Both the position numbers and the translations under genes were made by a program. Below the pieces are notes generated by a model. It saw only the letters and a list, made by a program, of their open reading frames with translations. It was not told the origin of the DNA and ran no database searches. From positions 1-8,116 of the forward strand of contig JANYFI010000702.1 in the NCBI GenBank assembly GCA_025362765.1: 8,116 nucleotides of DNA. The letters run 5' to 3'. This DNA is from Ferruginibacter sp. (lineage in GTDB: Bacteria; Bacteroidota; Bacteroidia; Chitinophagales; Chitinophagaceae). Shown here piece after piece: positions 1 through 6,990 of this stretch (the stretch's first letter is position 1; every line of letters begins with the position of its first letter).

Positions 1-186
1 AAGGCAATGTTAGTTGTTGTTAAAGGCTAAATGGCTATGGGGAATTTTCGATAATATTTTTTGCATAATAATCACTTAAACAATTTCGTTTGTTAGTATA
101 TTTTCTACTGGCATCAGTTAGAACGTGATGAAGCCGTATGCTTACTTTGTAACTAAAAATACCGGATAAAATACATAGATCGCAGC

Positions 187-1932
187 ATGGCATTGAAAGA
201 TAAATTACCGGTTAGTTACTTACTCTTTACCACCAGGGGCCGCATCAGCAGGCTAACCTACTGGACCGTGTCCCTATTTATCGCGGCGTCATTCTACATA
301 CTTTTTAATGCGCTTCTCTACGGAATTAATTATGCATCTACCTGGGTACTATACCCGATACTCGCCTGGACACTACTATCCACAGCAATCAAACGATTAC
401 ACGATACCAACAAATCGGCGCACTGGCTGTGGTTGTTGCTAATACCGGCACTTGGCCCATCGCTATTGATTTTATTGTTGGTGTTTAAAAAAGGCAATGC
501 AGCTACAAACCGTTTCGGTACTGTTCCGGGATCTGCATCGGATTATTTCAAAAATGGGCAGGGGCAGCCTGCGCAACCTGGTAAAACCAGCGGGATAATC
601 ATTGATGAAGTCACGCAACTATATCCTGTAGCAGTTGCCAAAGTTGAAAGACCGGATTCCGTGGATGCGCTGCAAAAAATTATTAAAAGTACAACGGGCC
701 GTATTAGCGTAGGTGGTGGCAGGTTTAGCATGGGAGGGCAAACTGTCAGTGCAAACAGCGTGCATATAGATATGCGCCACCTGAATAAAGTAATTGCGTT
801 TGCGCCGGCGCAAAAAACAATCAGGGTACAAGCCGGTATTCGCTGGTGCGATATTCAGCAATATATTGATAGTGATAACCTGAGTGTAAAAATTATGCAA
901 ACCTATGCCAACTTTACTGTTGGCGGCTCGCTGAGTGTGAATTGCCATGGCCGGTACATTGGCTTAGGGGCCATTATTCTTTCTGTAAAATCACTGGAAG
1001 TTATTGTAGCAAATGGCGAACTGGTGGAATGTTCATCTACAAAAAACGCAGAAATATTTTTCGCCTGTGTTGGTTGTTATAATGCCATCGCAGTGATTGC
1101 AACGGTGGAATTTGAGTTAGCAGAAAATGTACCGGTAAAAAGAGTTTTTAAAACCATGCCTGCTTCGGCCTATAGAAATTTCTTTGCAGGAAAAATAAAG
1201 GACAATGAAAATATAATTTTCCACAACGCAGACCTGTATCCTCCCGCCTTTAAAAATGCCAGGGCGGTAAGCTGGATAAAAACGGATGAAAAGCCAACAG
1301 TAAAAACAAGGCTGATGCCACTGGCGGGTGCGTATCCACTTGAACGGTATTTTATAAACGCTTTTAGCAGAAGCGATTTTGGAAAGTGGCGAAGGGAAAA
1401 TATAGTTGATCCCATTTTGTATCTAAGTAAAAAAGTGCATTGGCGAAATTATGAAGCAGGATATGATGTGGCAGAGCTGGAACCGGAAAGCAGGCTGCAC
1501 AGTACTTACGTGTTACAGGAATATTTTATTCCGGTTAATAGCTTCGATGCTTTTAACTGTTCAATGGCGGAGATTTTTCAGCGGTACAAAGTGAACGTAA
1601 TCAATGTGTCTGTCAGGCATGCAGAAAAAGATCCCGGCTCAATGCTGGCCTGGGCAAAGGAAGAGGTATTTGCTTTTGTAGTTTGGTACAAACAATTTAC
1701 AAATGAAGTAGAGAAAAATAAAGTAGCGGTGTGGACGCGGGAATTGATCAATGCAGCTATTGAAATGAATGGATCATATTATTTACCTTACCAGGCGCAT
1801 GCTACTGCGGTACAATTTCACCAGGCATATCCCGGGGCAAAAAAACTAATGGAACTAAAAGCCAAACTTGATCCCGGCTTTAAATTCAGCAACGTAATTT
1901 GGGACACTTACTACAATCAAAATAAATCATGA
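187..1932 (+). CDS. DUF805 membrane domain fused to FAD-dependent oxidase (VAO/aldonolactone-oxidase type)
   Basis: This is a 581-residue two-part protein. Residues about 12-112 look like DUF805: RGRISRLTYW at 17-26, the RLHDTNKS signature at 70-77, NRFG at 108-111, and hydrophobic helices around 27-47, 51-67 and 79-100. A polar linker (112-138) leads to an FAD-binding PCMH domain (about 140-312) with the pyrophosphate loop VGGGRFSMGGQ (175-185) and TVGGSLSVNCHG (244-255). The C-terminal half ends in LDPGFKFSNVIW, as is usual in gulonolactone/arabinonolactone and alditol oxidases. Family knowledge suggests oxidation of an alcohol or lactone with FAD; the substrate is unknown. In relatives with covalent flavin, a His precedes the Ser of this loop (GTRHS in AldO). 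Here it is Phe180, so FAD is probably held non-covalently. The start gives a complete DUF805 N-terminus. The gene's ATGA overlap with the methyltransferase gene implies translational coupling. Confidence 0.88.
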   Translation: MALKDKLPVSYLLFTTRGRISRLTYWTVSLFIAASFYILFNALLYGINYASTWVLYPILAWTLLSTAIKRLHDTNKSAHWLWLLLIPALGPSLLILLLVFKKGNAATNRFGTVPGSASDYFKNGQGQPAQPGKTSGIIIDEVTQLYPVAVAKVERPDSVDALQKIIKSTTGRISVGGGRFSMGGQTVSANSVHIDMRHLNKVIAFAPAQKTIRVQAGIRWCDIQQYIDSDNLSVKIMQTYANFTVGGSLSVNCHGRYIGLGAIILSVKSLEVIVANGELVECSSTKNAEIFFACVGCYNAIAVIATVEFELAENVPVKRVFKTMPASAYRNFFAGKIKDNENIIFHNADLYPPAFKNARAVSWIKTDEKPTVKTRLMPLAGAYPLERYFINAFSRSDFGKWRRENIVDPILYLSKKVHWRNYEAGYDVAELEPESRLHSTYVLQEYFIPVNSFDAFNCSMAEIFQRYKVNVINVSVRHAEKDPGSMLAWAKEEVFAFVVWYKQFTNEVEKNKVAVWTRELINAAIEMNGSYYLPYQAHATAVQFHQAYPGAKKLMELKAKLDPGFKFSNVIWDTYYNQNKS

Positions 1933-2786
1933 CAAACACATCAGCCTTTAAAACAGTTTTTTCAGACACGGTATGGAGCGACCGGTTTTATCGTTTTCTG
2001 CAGGTTATTTTTCACCTCTATCCTGAAGATAAGTTTCATCATTTAATTGCAACCGTAAGCAAGGGGGAAAAAAACGATGAAGAAATTTATAAAATGGTTC
2101 AAAGCAGGTTGCCAACCATAAAGCCATTTCTTTCTGAATTTACTTTGGCCTTGCCTGCTTTAAAAAAGCAAAAGAAAGAAATGAGCAGGCAGGTATTGCA
2201 ATTACTTGGTGATAAAATAAGCACCAGCGGTTACCTGGAAATTGGCTCAACAGGCAGGTACATCAGTGAATTGCGCAAACATATTTCCTTGTCGGGCGAT
2301 ATTTTTTTAACGAACGATATCACACCCGATAATTCTATTGGCGACATAATGGAACGCGGACAAATCGGTAAAATCGGTAAGTTCTTTTCGCTCAATAATT
2401 ATCAACCCATCTCTGCTGACGAGATTCCAGATGAAAGCATTGACCTGGTAACCTGTCACATCGGCCTTCACCATTGTCCGCTGGAATTGCTGGAAGGATA
2501 TATCAAATCATTGCACCGGATTTTGCGTAAGGGTGGCCACTTTATTATGCGTGACCATGACGTGCAATCACCGGAAATGGCCACGTTTGTTTCATTGGTG
2601 CATACTGTTTTTAATTTGGGCTTAAAGGTTCCCTGGGAAGTGGACAGTAAGGAATTTATTTGTTTCAAATCAATTGATGACTGGAGCCGCCTCATTACGT
2701 CATACGGCTTTAAAGACAGCGGGTCAAGAATTTTGCAGGATAAAGATCCATCAGATAATACCCTGGTTTCATTTACAAAATTATAA
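1929..2786 (+). CDS. Class I SAM-dependent methyltransferase
   Basis: This 285-residue protein is predicted to be cytoplasmic. It has a helical N-terminal extension (1-98) and then a Methyltransf_11-like Rossmann core. Motif I is GYLEIGSTGRYISEL (101-115), a variant of the usual E-x-G-x-G-x-G. An acidic residue closing strand 2 is Asp130 in FLTNDITP. The motif III/post region runs IDLVTCHIGLHHCP (171-184), and the strand after the following helix is LRKGGHFIMRDHD (199-211). This order of motifs is typical of small-molecule or lipid methyltransferases rather than DNA or rRNA enzymes, but the acceptor cannot be named. The start codon lies inside the stop of the FAD oxidase gene (ATGA), and the next gene begins three bases after this stop. 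The three products are therefore probably made together and may act on one compound. Confidence 0.88.
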   Translation: MTNTSAFKTVFSDTVWSDRFYRFLQVIFHLYPEDKFHHLIATVSKGEKNDEEIYKMVQSRLPTIKPFLSEFTLALPALKKQKKEMSRQVLQLLGDKISTSGYLEIGSTGRYISELRKHISLSGDIFLTNDITPDNSIGDIMERGQIGKIGKFFSLNNYQPISADEIPDESIDLVTCHIGLHHCPLELLEGYIKSLHRILRKGGHFIMRDHDVQSPEMATFVSLVHTVFNLGLKVPWEVDSKEFICFKSIDDWSRLITSYGFKDSGSRILQDKDPSDNTLVSFTKL

Positions 2787-2789
2787 TCA

Positions 2790-3824
2790 ATGAAACGCTT
2801 AAACATATTAACCATTGCGGCACTTATTATATCCATTATGATTTCAGTTTTCAAAAAAAAGAATCCTACTACTATACCAGGAGGCGAAGGGTTGGTGATA
2901 AAAAAAGAATGGATGGTAACCAATAAAAATCCTCAAACTGCTGCAAAAGATATACGACCGGCCGATCAAACGTTTTTAACATTTCCTGAATGGTACCTTG
3001 TTTTTAGTCCTGCTGAACAGGCGGCTTATTTTAAAGAACATACCGCTTCGGGCTTTCCTTACATGAGTCATGTGCGGCAATTCTGGGAGAGTTACGGCAT
3101 TGTGAAAAGGCAGGTTAAAAATAATTTTCCACCAAACAAAGGGTATCATTTTATGATTTGGGTGATTGGGGTAAGTACAACGGTAGAATATGCTTTCAAA
3201 GCTTTTTATGAAACAATTATCGGGCGGCTAACAGATACCCATTCGGTAATAACCGATGAAGATAAATTCTATGCAAAATTTACACAGCAGTATGTTGATT
3301 TTATAAAAGACAGGCCCTGGTATGAATTTGATTTCAAACAACAATTAAAAGATTTGTGGAGCAGCACTTCATTTTCAGGTACTCATTTATTAAGAAAACT
3401 CGACCGTAAATATTTGATTACCTCTGAATTGCTCATAAAGTGGGGCTATGGAAAATTGATAGGGCTTGGAACAAAGCAGGTGTATGATAAAGCGTTGCCC
3501 ACCACTGCTGTTATTACAGAAAAAAATGAAACCATTCACCTGCCCCGCTACGATAAATTCGCAGCGGCTGTAACGGACTTATCCTTGCGGGGTGAAGGTT
3601 TTAAAGAAATAGCAGGTAATAATTCTGCGATATTATTAACCATTGTGGCACCAGCTGCATTTAATGCTCATTTTGAAAATACACAAACCGTTTTTACACA
3701 ACCAACTTCATCGGACCCCGCTACAAAACGTATTGCACTCGCAATACCGGTGACTGATTTAAATAATCTGCTCATCGAATTAGATAAACAAAAAGTTGCT
3801 ATAGAGCATGTGTTTGATTATTAG
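2790..3824 (+). CDS. Membrane-anchored protein of unknown function with FPEWYLVFSP motif
   Basis: This is a 344-residue protein that I do not recognise as a named family. One hydrophobic segment at residues 5-20, after MKR and before KKK, fits an uncleaved N-terminal anchor. There is no lipobox cysteine. Notable stretches are DQTFLTFPEWYLVFSP (59-74), a Trp/Tyr/Phe-rich part at 90-140 with a second moderately hydrophobic stretch (HFMIWVIGVSTTVEYAF, 120-136), DRPWYEFDF (174-182), and a C-terminal part with alternating hydrophobic strands (about 280-344). The anchor would leave most of the protein outside the cytoplasm if the N-terminus is inside. It is the last gene of the operon, three bases after the methyltransferase stop, so a role with the oxidase and methyltransferase is likely. 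No catalytic motif is visible, so I assign no enzyme activity. Confidence 0.8.
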   Translation: MKRLNILTIAALIISIMISVFKKKNPTTIPGGEGLVIKKEWMVTNKNPQTAAKDIRPADQTFLTFPEWYLVFSPAEQAAYFKEHTASGFPYMSHVRQFWESYGIVKRQVKNNFPPNKGYHFMIWVIGVSTTVEYAFKAFYETIIGRLTDTHSVITDEDKFYAKFTQQYVDFIKDRPWYEFDFKQQLKDLWSSTSFSGTHLLRKLDRKYLITSELLIKWGYGKLIGLGTKQVYDKALPTTAVITEKNETIHLPRYDKFAAAVTDLSLRGEGFKEIAGNNSAILLTIVAPAAFNAHFENTQTVFTQPTSSDPATKRIALAIPVTDLNNLLIELDKQKVAIEHVFDY

Positions 3825-4042
3825 GTAGAGAAGCGAAAAAATGTTTGCCCTGTGTATTTTATTTGCACTAATTCATTATTTTTCGGACCGCCCCTTTTAT
3901 AGCCTGGCTAATTTTTAGGTTGCTGTCAGTCTAAAAAAAAGGTAACGGATCTTTCTGATTTTTTAATCGACTGCGGTGTTATCAAGTATTGAATGAATGA
4001 CTTAAATTGCCGCTCCATTAAACTACCACAAAAAGAAAATAT
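3825..4042. other. Intergenic region between the operon and the symporter gene
   Basis: No gene is seen here. A short inverted repeat TAGC-CTG-GCTA followed by ATTTTT (3900-3916) is a weak terminator candidate for the upstream operon. The region should also hold the symporter promoter, but I found no full match to the Bacteroidota -7 consensus TAnnTTTG; TTTATTTG at 3858-3865 matches five of its six fixed bases but lacks a well-placed -33 element. The start codon at 4043 follows an A-rich leader (ACCACAAAAAGAAAATAT) with no Shine-Dalgarno sequence, as is usual in this phylum. ATTTTTAGGTT (3911-3921) recurs at 6333-6343, ahead of the symporter pseudogene. Confidence 0.4.
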
Positions 4043-5326
4043 ATGAGCGAAATAAAAAAATCAGGAAACAATGCAAGTCGCATATTATTAGCTAGCCTGG
4101 TAGGTACTACTATTGAATTCTTTGATTTTTATATTTATGCCACCGCTGCGGTACTGGTTTTTCCTAAACTTTTTTTCCCGGGCAGCGATCCTACCACCAG
4201 CACGCTGGAATCGCTTGCTACTTTTGCGTTGGCTTTTTTCGCCCGCCCGATTGGAGCCGCATTGTTCGGTCATTTTGGTGATCGTATTGGTCGTAAAGCC
4301 ACTCTGGTAGCGGCGCTGATGACGATGGGGCCGTCTACGGTAGCGATAGGTTTATTGCCCACCTATCAATCTATTGGCATTGCCGCACCTATTTTATTGG
4401 CTGTATTCCGCTTTGGCCAGGGCCTTGGCCTGGGTGGCGAATGGGGTGGTGCCGTGTTGCTTGCAACAGAGAATGCGCCGGAAGGTAAAAAAGCCTGGTA
4501 TGGCATGTTTCCCCAACTGGGAGCACCCATCGGATTTCTACTTTCCAGCGGCACGTTTCTGATACTGGGTAAACTATTAACAGATCAACAGTTTTTCGAC
4601 TTCGGCTGGCGCATCCCGTTTATTGCAAGCGCACTGCTGGTATTTGTAGGGTTATATGTCCGGTTAAAAATTACAGAAACCCCGGAATTTTTGAAAGTGA
4701 TTGAAAACAATGAACGCATTAAAATTCCGGTGGCGGAAGTGTTGTTTAAACACACAAGAATACTGGTATTGGGAACCTTGGTAGCAGTTACGACCTTCCT
4801 GCTTTTTTACCTGATGACTGTTTTTGCTTTGAGCTGGGGAACTTCTGCATTGCACTACCAACGTTCTGGTTTTCTGAGTGCCCAAATGATTGCCATGTTG
4901 TTTTTCGCCGCTGCTATACCGTTATCCGCAGTAATAGCAGATCGTTATGGGCGGGGTAATATGTTAATCATCGCAAGTATGTTGATTATCGCTTTTGGTT
5001 TGTGCTTTTCTTTTTTGTTCACTGCCGGTAGTTGGGTATTGGTAGTAGCCTTTCTTTCAATTGGGCTTTTTTTAATGGGGCTAACCTATGGCCCAATGGG
5101 CACCGCACTGGCTGAAATTTTTCCACCATCAGTGCGCTATACAGGTGCATCACTTGCCTTTACACTGGCTGGTATACTGGGAGCTTCGCTGGCACCTTAT
5201 CTTGGTACACAGCTTGCAAAAACGTATGGCATATCTTATGTTGGGTATTATCTATCCATTTCCGCAACGTTTACCTTGATAGCGTTGTTTTTTGCCAGGC
5301 CTTCAATGCAGGATAAGGTAAAATAA
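4043..5326 (+). CDS. MFS transporter, metabolite:H+ symporter (MHS) family
   Basis: This 427-residue inner-membrane protein has about twelve hydrophobic segments, the usual size for MHS symporters such as ProP, ShiA and KgtP. Family marks are LASLVGTTIEFFDFYIYATAA beginning at residue 16, motif A GHFGDRIGRK (76-85), RFGQGLGLGGEWGGAVLLA (123-141), the half-repeat motif A copy ADRYGRG (299-305), and FPPSVRYTGASLAF (360-373). Asp80 and Arg81 of motif A are present, so the protein should be functional. Family members import carboxylates, osmolytes or related metabolites with protons; the substrate here is not predictable. ATG 4043 is preceded by an A-rich leader and gives an N-terminus of normal length. 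The gene faces a small lipoprotein gene, and a decayed copy of the same pair lies downstream. Confidence 0.93.
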   Translation: MSEIKKSGNNASRILLASLVGTTIEFFDFYIYATAAVLVFPKLFFPGSDPTTSTLESLATFALAFFARPIGAALFGHFGDRIGRKATLVAALMTMGPSTVAIGLLPTYQSIGIAAPILLAVFRFGQGLGLGGEWGGAVLLATENAPEGKKAWYGMFPQLGAPIGFLLSSGTFLILGKLLTDQQFFDFGWRIPFIASALLVFVGLYVRLKITETPEFLKVIENNERIKIPVAEVLFKHTRILVLGTLVAVTTFLLFYLMTVFALSWGTSALHYQRSGFLSAQMIAMLFFAAAIPLSAVIADRYGRGNMLIIASMLIIAFGLCFSFLFTAGSWVLVVAFLSIGLFLMGLTYGPMGTALAEIFPPSVRYTGASLAFTLAGILGASLAPYLGTQLAKTYGISYVGYYLSISATFTLIALFFARPSMQDKVK

Positions 5327-5406
5327 GAAAGCGAATTAATAAATAAAGGATTGGCATGCCGTTTAATAACAAGGGGTGCATACACGCAAGATTGTAAATT
5401 TAAAAA

Positions 5407-5426
5407 CAAGCCATATGGCAGGCTGT
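5407..5426 (+). terminator. Weak hairpin downstream of the symporter gene
   Basis: AGCC (5409-5412) can pair with GGCT (5421-5424) around an 8-base loop, about 80 bases after the symporter stop. An alternative fold is the palindrome GCCATATGGC. The T-tract is poor, so termination is doubtful. It resembles the better AAGCC-ACCA-GGCTT hairpin that follows the symporter pseudogene (6863-6876), as expected if both descend from one ancestral terminator. Confidence 0.22.
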
Positions 5427-5557
5427 TGGGTGGATCATTTATTTACATCTATTGACTGACGGTTTTCAATATTTGCTTTAAGCCTTGGTATCAGTATGTT
5501 TGAAGCGATTAATAAAAACTTACTTAACAGCATTTGGTTAGATACTTTTACAACAAC

Positions 5558-5582
5558 TTAAACGCCCGTTAAAGGCGTTTAA
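5558..5582. terminator. 9-bp stem hairpin between convergent genes
   Basis: TTAAACGCC (5558-5566) and GGCGTTTAA (5574-5582) are perfect reverse complements separated by seven bases. The hairpin lies 75 bases beyond the stop of the minus-strand lipoprotein gene and about 230 bases beyond the symporter stop. It could end transcription from either side. Neither strand has a strong T-run after the stem, so it is a candidate rather than a clear rho-independent terminator. Confidence 0.42.
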
Positions 5583-5655
5583 AATTATTATCTAACTGCA
5601 TCCCGCTTTAATAAAATATTAATCGTTATAAACCGATGGTTTAAAATTGTTGACC

Positions 5656-6324
5656 TTAACGGCTTGCCTGCAAGTAATCGTTGTTGTTGGTACCATTGTA
5701 TAATTCAGTTACCGCTAACAGTCCGTTCAACGTTTTTTCAATTTCACTTTTTTGTATCCGGCCTTCAGCAAACAATTCTTTAAATTTACTTAAAGCAACT
5801 TTGTCATCTCCAATGGCTTCAGCAAAGCTTGCATAAGTTACTACCTGCAGCTTGCCATCTGCTTTTTGAAAAACGTATTCATGATAAAAACGTTTTTGCT
5901 GATAATTGAATTTTACGGGCGCCTGCTCTTCGTAATGATACAAGTTGATTTTACCAAACCGCAACCTGTTAACGTAAACACCATCGCAGTTTTTTTCACT
6001 TTGTTCCGGGTAATACAAAGCACGGTAGGCTTTGGATGTTTGCACCAGTTCATAATCGGCAAATTTTACAGTTTCACCATTAATGGCAACAGATTCCTGT
6101 ACCGGGTTGGCTGTTTGTAAAAGCTCCATTTTATGCGACGTGGTGATCTTTGTTCCAGATATTTTTTCGCCATCTTTTTTTACAACAAAAATTCCTTCTG
6201 TAGTGTCTCTTCCTCTTTTTTGTTCTGTCTTAAATTTGCTTGCCATTGGTCTGGGAGCCATGCAGGAAGTTGCAAAAAGTACTATTGATACTGTAAGTAG
6301 ATTTAAATTGAAATTCGTTTTCAT
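5656..6324 (-). CDS. Small predicted lipoprotein, copy A of a paralogous pair
   Basis: This 222-residue protein starts MKTNFNLNLL, has a hydrophobic core, and carries a lipobox LFATSC with the lipidated Cys at 21. The residues after it (MAPRPMASKFK) are not acidic, so the usual Bacteroidota surface-export signal is not visible and a periplasm-facing lipoprotein is more likely. I recognise no named domain. Segments shared with copy B (6991-7680) are ATSCMxPxPxAxxFKxEQKxGRD (16 of 23 residues identical at 18-40), VKKDGEKI (48-55), GKINLYHYE (124-132), HEYVFQK (148-154) and the C-terminal QASR. Residues 48-160 look like alternating beta strands, and the C-terminal third looks helical. It points toward the symporter gene and may have its own promoter in 6325-6447. 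Confidence 0.85.
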   Translation of the reverse strand: MKTNFNLNLLTVSIVLFATSCMAPRPMASKFKTEQKRGRDTTEGIFVVKKDGEKISGTKITTSHKMELLQTANPVQESVAINGETVKFADYELVQTSKAYRALYYPEQSEKNCDGVYVNRLRFGKINLYHYEEQAPVKFNYQQKRFYHEYVFQKADGKLQVVTYASFAEAIGDDKVALSKFKELFAEGRIQKSEIEKTLNGLLAVTELYNGTNNNDYLQASR

Positions 6325-6447
6325 GGTGTTTTATTTTTAGGTTACTTTATAGTAAAGCATTATCGTGCCAACATCGCAACACGTTAATAATCAGTATGTA
6401 AGAAGGTTAATCTGCTGTATATCTTCCAGATAATAGACGTTTTTTCC
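6325..6447 (-). promoter_or_regulatory. Leader and likely promoter region of lipoprotein copy A
   Basis: Read on the minus strand, this region is AT-rich and ends in AAATAAAACACC before ATG 6324, a leader without a Shine-Dalgarno sequence. TTGGCAC (6365-6371, minus strand) lies 47 bases from its first base to the start codon. The same heptamer lies 38 bases from the start of copy B (7712-7718). I could not find a good TAnnTTTG element at the right spacing, so the promoter position is open. Confidence 0.25.
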
Positions 6448-6797
6448 AAAAAATCAGGAACATGGACTTTTATTATTTGACAGCCCTTGTTTTACTGAAA
6501 TTATAGTCATTTCAATGGATCAGTAAACAGACTCTCTATGATAGGGTTGGCTAATGTAACAGCTACTGCTGAATTATATTAAATTCAATTGTGTGCCAAT
6601 CTGCACAAGGGGGCGGTATTTTTGCAGTTGTTTTGACGGGTGATTTTTTTGTTATTTCGATGAGCTCATTTGGCCGTAAGGATATACTGGTTGATGCGTT
6701 GATTAAGATGGGGACATCAATAGCGGCGATTGACTGTTTGCCAGGCTATCAATCGATTGAAGTCATTGTTTCCATTTTAGTGGAAATTGACCGCTAA
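6448..6797 (+). pseudogene. Decayed 5' fragment of an MHS symporter, paralogue of the gene at 4043-5326
   Basis: The start of this region shares 13 exact bases (AAAAAATCAGGAA, 6448-6460) with codons 5-9 of the intact symporter (4055-4067). A diverged but collinear stretch follows; around 6470-6508, 21 of 37 bases match without gaps. From 6618 to 6794 an open frame aligns with residues 65-123 of the intact protein without gaps, with 24 of 59 identical by my count. The best part is GRKxxLVxALxxMG followed by LPxYQSI. Frames are broken by small indels and several stops, no start codon is preserved, and the frame ends in TAA after the Arg equivalent to R123. Motif A is ruined: GHFGDR is replaced by VISMSS. 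The remaining ~300 codons are missing, apart from a possible trace (DWVAQSL) near 6816-6836. A 68-codon frame starting at GTG 6591 could be translated but could not transport anything. Confidence 0.8.
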
Positions 6798-6862
6798 ACA
6801 AATTCAAGACATTTTGATTGGGTTGCGCAAAGCCTCCAATTTGCCGGTTAGTTCCTAAACAT

Positions 6863-6890
6863 AAGCCACCAGGCTTTTTTAGCCCGGTGG
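6863..6890 (+). terminator. Hairpin with T-run after the symporter pseudogene; two alternative folds
   Basis: On the + strand, AAGCC (6863-6867), loop ACCA and GGCTT (6872-6876) run into TTTT (up to 6880), the layout of a rho-independent terminator. A second, overlapping fold pairs CCACCAGGC (6866-6874) with GCCCGGTGG (6882-6890). It has one A-C mismatch on the + strand, but on the minus strand that pair becomes a G-U wobble in a 9-bp stem. The first fold could be the relic terminator of the lost symporter copy. The second could serve the minus-strand lipoprotein gene that ends at 6991. Confidence 0.42.
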
Positions 6891-6990
6891 TCGCAATGTC
6901 GGAGTACTAAAATAGGGAGGTCATATTCCGCATCTTAAGCGCCTTGTAGGGTTGCCCGGCAGTGGCTTTATTGAATAAACCCGATCAGGT

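Larger units (their letters stand above)
5327..5655. other. 329-base convergent intergenic region
   Basis: This stretch separates the ends of the symporter gene (+) and the lipoprotein gene (-). I see no convincing gene in it on either strand. It holds a 10-base perfect palindrome GCCATATGGC (5410-5419), which overlaps a small hairpin, and a 9-bp stem hairpin at 5558-5582, listed separately as possible terminators. The rest is AT-rich with no clear structure. Confidence 0.6.

Noticed and set aside
142..149. TTACTTTG as a Bacteroidota -7 promoter element upstream of the first gene
   Set aside because: It matches five of the six fixed bases of TAnnTTTG, but no clear -33 TTG element lies at the expected spacing, so I do not call it.
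2468..2923. 151-codon minus-strand open frame across the methyltransferase and the next gene
   Set aside because: It is antisense to two well-supported operon genes, and its residues show no domain or signal; it is the shadow of their codon bias.
4088..4885. Several 60-75 codon open frames on both strands inside the symporter gene
   Set aside because: They lie wholly within a strong, family-supported gene and show no recognisable protein features.
5866..6340. Two + strand open frames of about 85 codons opposite lipoprotein A
   Set aside because: They are antisense to a gene supported by its paralogue, and copy B shows no conserved counterpart that I can see.
6365..6371. TTGGCAC (minus strand) as a shared promoter element of the two lipoproteins
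   Set aside because: It also occurs at 6592-6598 inside the pseudogene, and its distance to the starts differs (47 and 38 bases), so chance is not excluded.
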